The notes under the pieces are model-generated. The model ran no database searches, was not told the origin of the DNA, and saw nothing but the letters and a program-made list of their open reading frames with translations. Of a stretch of 64,000 nt of DNA, positions 56,193-64,000 are shown in pieces (positions within the stretch are counted from its first letter, which is position 1; every line of letters starts with the position of its first letter). Source of the stretch: Pinus tabuliformis (lineage: Eukaryota; Streptophyta; Pinopsida; Pinales; Pinaceae); assembly GCA_031772625.1 (NCBI GenBank), contig CM062804.1, forward strand, positions 1,017,952,514 to 1,018,016,513, given 5' to 3'. A program made the translations under genes and the position numbers.

Positions 56193-56213
56193 CCCTCCTT
56201 CTAGCGCTAGAAA
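56193..56213 (-). other. R element primer-binding-like site
   Basis: The complement reads TTTCTAGCGCTAGAAGGAGG beside the LTR end TGTCAACA. Compared with G0 (TTTGGCGCTAGAAGGAGG) the GG is replaced by CTA. This supports reading LTR2 as the 5' LTR of R-A. Confidence 0.6.
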
Positions 56214-59200
56214 TGTTGACATTGCTGGGCTCACCAACATGTCAAGGGGATCTCCCTAGTAAGAAGTCCCAATTAGCCCTCAGACTGTTTGGTGTAGGAG
56301 TCCCAGCAGTGGGTTGTAAGGTAATGCCTTGACTATGATGTCGCACAGAGGAAAGTAAGATAACTTTGTGAGTAGAAAGGGTGTGATTGATGCAGTGAGT
56401 CAAGGAATGAGTATGAGAGGTTCCAACACTTCAAAGTGGAGGAAGGTGAAGGTTACTTCCAGGCTAAAAAAGGATCAGTCCCAACTAGACTAGGAACACA
56501 CCACCGCAAAGGACATGCACAGATTTCGGCAGAGCAGTCAACACGGATGTGGTAGTCACAACATATAAGGTAAGATAAAATGAACAACACTTATGGATCA
56601 ATCCGAGATGAGTGTGGCAGTTGATATAACAAGGTTCAGAGAAAGGTTTGTCTAGTGTTCGACAGAGCAGTCGACACGAACGGTGACAACATTCATAACA
56701 TATTCAACACATTAACAATAAGATTCATATAATTGCATGTGAATCAGTTCATACACAAGTATGTAAATTAAACAACATATATCATTAAGGCAACCGGAGC
56801 AGTCCAACTACAATAACAACATATGCATGAAAATGTATTGGCTCTTATTATTAAAGAAGTGTAAGTCACAATAATACAATACACCATGTATACCTACTAG
56901 CCCTATCAATATAACATTACAGTGACATCCGCCTGCCCCTCCAAAGAGATGTACTAGCTTCATGTAGTGGAGAAGCTGAGGCGCATTACAATAATGTCCA
57001 AGTCTTCTTCAAGATAGTCTTAGTAGAAGCTTGGCTGACCAAAAGCCTATACAATGAGTTATGAGGGACTATTTATAGCAAAGGGTGGGGTGACCCTTGA
57101 CATTCCCCTTTGTGCCACTTCAACTACCCTCATGACTCTTCACCTACTCTATGACTGTTACGTCCAACTGTTGACACTCAACTTACACTTGACATGACTC
57201 AACGTTACAATGCACATGTACTCATGTGAGATAACATGGCTTGAGAAAGCCTTGCAAGACATCACTAACACTCGGTCCGCTATGGTGAGACCAACTCTTT
57301 GACATGCTTGTGATGGTGAAGCTGGTGAGTTGATGCTAAGCTTATTCGTCCGTGATGGTGTGTATGCACCTCATGGTGACATCTTGCTGAAGTGAACTCT
57401 TGCCTCTATTGCAACTGGTGCATTGGTTAGGCCCCTTCATCCAACTCATCTACTAACATGTATAGAGTCTTCTTGGGTACGGTTGAACTGGCAACACATT
57501 GATGCATAGTGTCTGTTTTTATCTTCAAGTGTGTGTTGGTGTTCATGCGCCTCAACTTGCCAAAGTGCTTGTTCAACCCCAGTTGGACTTGTTTCTTGTC
57601 TTCACCTTGGTGAGTGTGTTGAATGGGTTGGATTGAATGTGTGTGCTCAATGACATGCATGCTGCTGGATCCTTTACATGCGATCTACAACACTGCTCAC
57701 CATGTTTGCTCTGTGTCTGCTGCTGGGATGGATCCTTAACTTGTAATAGTGCATTTTCATCCGTGAATGCATGTTTCACCCACTGCTATTCATGTTCCTG
57801 CTACAACTCATTGGTCTCTCTGTGAAGCTTCATGTTCTTCTTGAGTTGTCGCTTCAGCACATGCAACTCCTTCTTTGTTCCATCTTTTTCCTTTGCGCGA
57901 TCTTCATGTCACACCATCACTTCATAGTCTGAGTCTCCAAATTTTCTTTCATTATCATTGGATCTTCTTGATCTTGCAACTTTTCTCTACCTCTATGTTG
58001 TCAACAACCTTCCTCTTTCATCCGCTATGTTCGTTGCATTTTTTACATTTGTTGTGTTCGCTACATTCGGTATGCTACCTTAAGTTGTTGTTCATAACAC
58101 TGCTTACTGTGATGTTGTTGCTTGATGTCCTTGTCCATTAAAAACTTGATGTCTTCATGAGTAGGTAAGCCCATGGACACTTGATCGACTGCATCTCCAA
58201 GTGTGCTCAGAACGGTGTCTTCATCTCTACTCTCTTGGAAACCATTGTACTTGTACTGCTAAGAGGAAAATGAACACCTATGATACCTGGAGACATGGCA
58301 ACACTCATAGCAAGCAATCTATCAATCAAAAACCAAAATGAACATGAGAACTGACTTGCAACATGCCTAGGTGAATGATTGTGAAGGTTGCACAATTTCG
58401 GCCAAGAGGTCAGTAGACTGACTGTCAAGACTGTACAAGGCACATCCTGGGCTACTGTGAGACTAACTAACTATTGTAACTACAAAATGCACAATCTAGT
58501 TGGGTAGTTGGCTATTGGGGTTGCAGAATGTGCGATTCCAGTTGGGAAAGGCTACAAGCCCGGGGACATATTTTCGTAAATTTTTGGGCCAAATAGCCAT
58601 TGACCTCCAGAAATGCACAATTCAGTATAGGAGGTCAGTGCTAGGCCAAAATGTGCAAATCTAGAGAGGAAGGTGAGCCTTCCTTCTCCAGATTGCACAA
58701 TGTAGCCTTGGTGAAGGCAGAGATCGGGCTAAGGTTTGCCCGACTCGTCGACGAGGAACTGAAAGCAAGTTAAGTTGATGAAATGCATGGCGACACTAGG
58801 TGATAGAAGAAGTGATAAATAGTGCTTTCAAAACATGAATGGAGGATTGAGAAAACAAATCAACATGCATGTGGGTGAGGCCGTTTGCCGGTTAGGAGAA
58901 TGCCTGTGCAAAATAGTTTCATGCATGCAACAGTAGTGAGATAACAACGAAAATTGAAACAGAGCTAGGAAAAGCTAGAATATATGTAAACGACAGAAAG
59001 TGTTCAAAGAAATCAAGCAAACAACACTCTCACAAGTGAAAACATAAAAAGCGATAGAAATGTAGCACAAGGCATGGGAAGTGGGCTAACACCAAAACTG
59101 TTAAGCTAAATGTGCCAACTACTCCTAGATGTGTTGTGTGACTTCAGAGCTACAAGGTTGATGTGAGGAATGAGCTCTGCAGTGTCCAGTTGATGAGTTT

Positions 59201-60613
59201 TGATAGCATCGAGGTTATAATGCACATGCCACAAATCTAGGGCAAGCAACACTTGGAGGGAGGTTTCTAAATTGTTCCTTGCATGTAACTGCAAACTGCT
59301 AAACATAGATCCCTGAAACAGGGGATGCCTTTCCATGCTGCCTTGGGAGAAGAAACCTATGCATGCAAGCCTATTTTTCTCAGTCCAAGAGGGAACCAGT
59401 CAACTCAACTGCACATGCAAGTGATTGCTCGACTGCTGGAGAAAAATGCATATTTCTGACTATCACCTACACTGACTACCCAAAGGGTATTGCACAATTT
59501 CTGGGTGCAGTAGCTAACTGTTGGCAAGATTTGCACAGATCTTGGGATGAACTGCCTATTGATGGGAAAAATTGTGCAATGCATACTGGGAGGGCAGGTA
59601 GGATTTCACATTCTTGGAGCCCATCAGTAGACTGTCAGAAGGAATTATGCAATTCCTAGAGGGAGCTATTGGTTTCCCTCCAGAATTGCGCAAATTTCAC
59701 TGGGAAGTTGCTTAGCTTGCAGCCAGACCAATTCCGAAGGAGAAGCCTATGAAAGGAAAAGATCAAACTATGATCAACAGGATGACTTTGATCAAGAAAG
59801 GCACTCAAGCTTGAGGACTTGACAAAGCAAGGCAAGCTACTTTGAAGGTTGGTGGGGAGGCTCCAAAACAAGCTAAGGCAAAATTTAGAGGGTGGTTGTA
59901 GCCGCTACAACACTTAATGACACACTGGTAGAACTCTAACTCTTTGAATGGACCTTGCTTGTGAAAATCAAGTCTAACACCCCTGAAAGTATTTTTCAGT
60001 TCTTAGCTCATCCTGGTTTCACACTAACTTGATTTTAAAATGTAGCATCTGCCAGAATCTTGGTCAATTGAAACATATTCCAAGCCAAGGTAAAAAATTT
60101 GTTTCGATTGGGGTTGAGGGGTATATAGGTTCACAAGCAGTATAGTCGTCAGAGTCTTAGTTTCATCTCTAGTGTTTCTCCACTACCAGCAGGCTTGGGC
60201 AGTACCCCAGTGGAGTCACATAGGAACACAAGCATGGCTTCGCTACCAGCGAGCCTAGTCAGTACCCCTACAGAGTTACTTGCATCACCTCCCTATGCAG
60301 GAAGCCTTTCTCTTCTTTGGCCTTATTCATATTTTTCATTTTGAATTTTTATGACTTTTCATTTTTATTTTTATTTTATCTTTTTCATTTTCATTGTGCA
60401 TAACACTTATTCATTTCAGAGGTAGAAGAGGGACCCTGACTTATTGAGAGCATAGGAGGTTGTTCCAGCAGAGAAGTAGTTTATTGTATCTCTGACATGC
60501 CTGTTAAGGTTTTCCCCCTCACCTTACTCTACTTGACTGAGTTGACAAGGGTTAACCCAAAAAAAATGACTAGAGAGGGTGACACTGGTTAGCACACAAG
60601 CGTTGTGTTTACA
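56214..60613 (-). repeat. R LTR2 (shared by R-A and R-B)
   Basis: About 4.4-kb direct repeat of LTR1 without the copia insert. It serves as 5' LTR of R-A (gag and primer site directly to its left) and is followed on its right by R-B internal sequence, so it is also the 3' LTR of R-B. The left end TGTTGACATTGCTGG is firm. The right end at ...GTGTTTACA (60613) is tentative: it is where a minus-strand TGTAAACAC could start the LTR. Accidental frames (57637-58141, 59363-59659) are shared with LTR1. Confidence 0.62.
57069..57078 (-). promoter_or_regulatory. TATA box of R LTR2
   Basis: The minus strand reads CTATAAATAG, about 860 bp from the LTR end, in CCCTTTGCTATAAATAGTCC. LTR1 has CTACAAATAG at the same place (4231-4240), so only LTR2 keeps the consensus. 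Confidence 0.65.
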
Positions 60614-61315
60614 CCAAGGTTCACTTCGAAGAGTACGTATTTTCCTTAGACATATCATGGACTAAGAGTAACAAGTTCATCATACAGAGGCAAGATGACA
60701 GATAAACAAGTAGTGATAGTTGTACAAACCCTCTTGTACTTTTCCCAACTCGTTTCATGAGCCACACATGGTTTCATGCAAACTAAGCTATGAATGAAAT
60801 AAGTGAACGAACTAACAATCAACAAAGCAAAGCAAGAGTAGAAGAGAAAATGAAAGCAAAACACGTAAACAAACAAGCAAGTGAACAAACAAGCAAACAA
60901 AGCATCTAAGGAAACAAGCATGCAAGCAAACAATTGAAAGAAAAAACTACTCCTAATCCTACATTAACGGTGAATGGACCTGATCATGTGCAGTGATACT
61001 TCCAATGTAGCCATCGATGCATTGGTAGACCCATGTGAGTGAAGGCATGCTCCACAACTAACCCGGTTATGCGGACCAGCATACAAGAAAGATATGACAG
61101 TGAAGACAGCCACACTTCATGTTTCAAAGTGTCCACGGGACATAAGTGAGTGCATGTGCATGAAGGACAGTTCGTGGACTTATCATGGTGTTGTGTGACA
61201 CTACATGCAACTTCGAAGAAAAAGCACACTCTTGACCGATACATGCAAGCAAATGAAAGAAACAAAGATAACTTGTGTCGCGCACGAGTGCTTGCAATGT
61301 AATACTCCTCCAATG
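60614..61315 (-). pseudogene. R-B second frame, C-terminal part
   Basis: Homologous to R-A 20890-21583 and without the E1 insertion. Reading leftward from the solo LTR: EEYYIASTRARHKLSLFLSF, LKHEVWLSSLSYLSCMLVRI, FTHMGLPMHRWLHWKYHCT, then the Phe/Cys/Leu-rich end. Target copy CAATG of the solo LTR occupies 61311-61315. The protein continues upstream at 63342. Confidence 0.6.
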
Positions 61316-62429
61316 TGTTATCACCAAAATAGGACCCTGATAGGCTGCTGATCAGACTATCTCGGTGTAACTATTTCAAACCAATATTTTAGCTAAGGCT
61401 TAGCCTCCTCAGCCTGAGAGGGCTCTCTCAAAGGGTTAATGATTTAGATTAAAGATATGAATAGATGGCTAACTCTATGGTTTGTAATTGTATATGTTTA
61501 TAGGTTGAAAGATGAAGGCTGGCTACCATTGGGCTATGGAGTCAAAGTATGTTTCAGTACCACAACAAGATCAGCTTAACATGAAGTCAGGGCATTCAGC
61601 ATTTGAATATTCAGAACACAACACACATATGGAACCACATCTCATAAGTGCACACAGGAAGTCAGAGCACAATCAGTGAATTCTGAGTGATTGTACACTT
61701 ATGCAACTGTAAACAAAACTAAGGAAAGGACAACACACATTCTGAATATAAGAAATCCTTCATGAATCCTGAGTAGTGAAGCCAAAGCATTCTACCTAGC
61801 ATGGAGGTCAAGGCATTATAGAGTTCAAGTGTAGAAATGACAATACAAAACAGTGAAACATAGTAAGTTTATCTATGAAAGAAGTCAGAGCATCAACGAT
61901 GAATTCTGAGTATCATAAGTAAACACAACTACAATGTAAGTATTGGAAGATGCCATCATAACAAGAACATACAAGAACTCTTCATGAATCTTGAGTTGTC
62001 TAAGTAGAAATCTGCATTAGGTTAAAAATATACACAGTCTGCACATAGAGCAGCAGCTGAGCCAAAAAGTCTCCAACCCTTTGCTAATTCGACCTATTGC
62101 TCTATATAAAGCATTTACAATTAGGATTCCATCATCCCTCCTCAAGAGAATTCGAATTTTCCATCAGTGACACCTATTCTAACCATAAAACAAACCATTA
62201 AATGTATTTGACACCTAACTAGTAGTCCTAGAGACCTAATACAACTAGGAGTGTAACTCCTTATTATGACTAAAACAACCTTATCTAGACATTTGAAGCA
62301 TTCTTTGACACCTAACACTCCATGAAGTCGAATTTGATGAAGCCTCCCACGTGGTCACCCAACTGCTGAAGACAAACCCTAGAAATTAGGGAACATGTTT
62401 CCTTGTTTTTAGGTTTAGAATCCCTGAAA

Positions 62430-62990
62430 ATGGCACGTGGGACAGAGCCTTTATCTCCTCATCCATGACACATTTTATGAAAATGAAGGAGGTTTTTGTA
62501 GCCCATGTTGTCCAGAACAAAAACCTCTCCTGGTTTTTTATAACATTTCTCCGGCTGTCCAGAAACTATCCTTGAAAAACACGTGTCAAACAGGAAACTG
62601 TCCCTTGCTCTGTTCTGGCTGAAAAATAGGTCTTGGGACAGAGGTCATAACTTCTCGTAAAAAATGTATTTGGAAAAACTGAAGGAGTTTTTTGTGAACC
62701 AATCCGTGCTTAACAAAAACCTCTCTTGGTTTTTTGAAACATATTTTCTACCGCCCAGAATGAGTCTTTGAAAAATAGGTGTAAAACAGGAGATGAAAAA
62801 CTGCACCTACAGCAGTTTCATAGCGCAACTTTGGTCCTTCATTTCTCCCAGATCATAATGGATTTGAAGAAAGTGGAAGAGGTTTTTGTACTTTAGTATC
62901 TTAGGAATAAAAACCTCTTTCAATTTTCAGAGATGAGTTTTCAACTGCTCAGAAAAGCTTCTGGAAGTTAACTAGTAAAACAGTTTTTTC
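62430..62990. repeat. Three degenerate repeats of about 195 bp in the solo LTR
   Basis: Recurring blocks AACAAAAACCTCTC(C/T)TGGTTTTT at about 62515 and 62712 and a diverged AATAAAAACCTCTTTCAATTTT at about 62908, each preceded by GAAGGAGGTTTTTGTA or similar and followed about 25 bases later by CCCAGAA or TCCAGAA. Confidence 0.65.
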
Positions 62991-63039
62991 TGCTGAAACA
63001 GGCTGCTACAGGGGTTTCGTAGCGCTATGAAAACACTGA

Positions 63040-63084
63040 TTTCGTAGCGCAAAACAGGATTTTTACACTGTCTGCGCTACGAAA
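63040..63084. repeat. Hairpin with TTTCGTAGCGC words
   Basis: Perfect 12-bp arms TTTCGTAGCGCA (63040-63051) and TGCGCTACGAAA (63073-63084) around a 21-base loop. Further TTTCGTAGCGC at 63015-63025, TTTCATAGCGCA at about 62816 and ATTCGTAGCTA at about 63090. Confidence 0.85.
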
Positions 63085-63341
63085 ACGTGGATTCGTAGCT
63101 AGTTTCAAAATTTCTCCGAAATTATGTGAGATATGTCTTCTAAACACATGGTGAGGCTTCTAGGACATGGAATGAGGCTATCAAACTTTATTTGAAGATG
63201 GACATGAGACTCTAACCCTATGAATTAGACTCTAAAACATAAAAATGACTTCACCATGACTTGACCATGACTGATACAAGAATTGAGAAACCATGTAAGT
63301 TGTCCAAATTTTTAAGGAAGTTTTACAGTGATAACACAATG

Positions 63342-64000
63342 CATGAGCAATGGGATTGTGCAGTTCGAGTGGAAGAAGTGTGATATGTGTGTGAGATGGA
63401 CCTTCAATGCATACAGATGAGGGATGAGGAGCCTTGGGTGATTGAACAGTTTCATGATCAGAAGTGAGACTGAACCTAAGAGAGCGAGGGCCTGACATAA
63501 CCATCAACTGAGGCTGAAGTGCCTCGACAGTCTTGGGTGTTGCAACCTCATCATCAGGTATATCATCATAAAATAATGGCTTCGAAAGATCAACTGCGAT
63601 AGATTCATGATCGCGATAAAAAATGCAAGAAAATGGATCATGACCGCCATGATCATAAAAATCAATGAATTCTTCGACATCCTCATGATCAGATGAATCA
63701 AACAGAGGGGAAGATGAAAAGTGAATGAACTCATCCTCTATGTTTCCAGAAAAGACAGATGAAGGATCAAGTGGATCTTCAATGAATAACTTATCCTCTC
63801 CATTTTCGAATGATGGACTAGTATCTGGTGAGTCTTGCGAGTGATCAAAAATGGGTGCATCTGTTGATGAATACACACATACAAAATCATGAATGGCAGG
63901 TTCACCAAAGAAACTAGGAAGGAATGGAGGAGGCTCAGATGAAAGGGAGTCATCCTTCGCCGAGTGTTGATGTTCAAGCTCCCACTCATACTCTTCATGA
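63342..64000 (-). pseudogene. R-B second frame, acidic part (runs off the window)
   Basis: Counterpart of R-A 21584-22220. A frame from 63876 reads MYSSTDAPIFDHSQDSPDTS, EDPLDPSSVFSGNIEDEF, HEDVEEFIDFYDHGGHDPFS, DDIPDDEVATPKTVEALQPQ, MVMSGPRSLRFSLTSDHETV and ends at the solo LTR with LPLELHNPIAHAL. It is cleaner than copy A, where several Asp/Glu codons and a stretch after PLFD are lost. The acidic Ser/Asp/Pro-rich composition is conserved. Role unknown. Confidence 0.62.

Larger units (their letters stand above)
3395..60613 (-). mobile_element. R-A: gag-only LTR element, base layer of the nest
   Basis: A minus-strand element made of LTR1 on the left, an internal region with a Gag frame and a long acidic second frame, a primer-like site, and LTR2 on the right. 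Of this 57-kb span only about 11 kb is R; the rest is copia, E1 and a chromovirus that itself holds three more elements. No protease, reverse transcriptase or integrase is seen in R, so it would depend on another element. Internal sequence like that of copy A follows LTR2 on its right side, so LTR2 is shared with a second unit (R-B). The inner LTR boundary (about 14227 and 60613) is tentative. Confidence 0.6.
61316..63336 (-). mobile_element. Solo LTR, about 2.0 kb
   Basis: Starts TGTTATCAC and ends GTGATAACA (9-bp perfect inverted tips) between perfect 5-bp duplications CAATG (61311-61315 and 63337-63341). R-A has the empty site CCAATGCATGAG at 21578-21589. Its left end resembles the E1 tail in the same orientation (AAACCAATATTTTAG, GAGAGGGCTCTCTC, CCATTGGGCTATGGAGTCA). 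No coding region. A minus-strand TATA-like GCTTTATATAGAG lies at about 62100-62112. I read it as the product of LTR-LTR recombination; a two-ended non-coding insert of another class is less likely. Confidence 0.78.

Noticed and set aside
1-64000. Host single-copy genes or exons
   Set aside because: Every long frame traced either to a retroelement domain or to an LTR or antisense shadow; no cellular protein motif was recognised.

Overview
This window is plant nuclear DNA made almost wholly of retrotransposons inserted into one another. I found no cellular protein gene, no tRNA or rRNA gene and no CRISPR array. Plant Ty1/copia and Ty3/gypsy lineages (chromovirus with a chromodomain, Athila-like with a tRNA-Asp-type primer site, Ogre/Tat-like with a TGGCGACTCC-type primer site), very long LTRs and old decayed copies fit a large-genome seed plant, perhaps a gymnosperm. 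That host call is inference, not something the sequence proves. All boundaries were read by eye.

Layout. 1-730 is the gag start of a minus-strand gypsy element (called G0) running off the left edge; its 5' LTR starts at 731. 2470-2795 is a CpG-rich ATCGC/GCGAT repeat patch. 3080-3331 is a gag-like coiled-coil remnant. From 3395 to the right edge the base layer is a minus-strand, gag-only LTR element family (called R) in tandem: LTR1 (3395-7144 plus 13627-14228), internal region A (20890-22814 plus 55832-56213), LTR2 (56214-about 60613), internal region B (about 60614-64000).

The insertions: a near-complete copia element (7145-13626) lies in R LTR1. A non-autonomous element E1 (14229-20889) lies at the LTR1/internal junction. 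A chromovirus (22815-55831) lies in the R gag gene. A second member of the E family, E2 (25421-51478), lies in the integrase gene of the chromovirus. Two further elements sit inside E2: an Athila-like gypsy element (27345-38618) in its leader, and an Ogre-like gag-protease element (39098-46928) in its coding region. A solo LTR (61316-63336) interrupts R copy B. Most steps are supported by 5-bp target duplications, and several by reading frames that resume on the far side of the insert. The two R copies act as empty sites for each other's insertions.

The most novel material is the E family. E1 and E2 both carry a roughly 1.1-1.2 kb-residue open frame, now decayed, with no protease, reverse transcriptase or integrase. 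Its N-terminal and C-terminal parts are clearly conserved between the two copies. The architecture (globular N-terminal domain, acidic low-complexity middle, coiled coil, helical C-terminal domain) parallels the extra region downstream of integrase in the Athila-like element. Other notable features are a palindromic roughly 41-bp tandem array in the Athila-like element, a palindrome present in only one of its LTRs, and a direct join of its primer site to reverse transcriptase that removes gag and protease.
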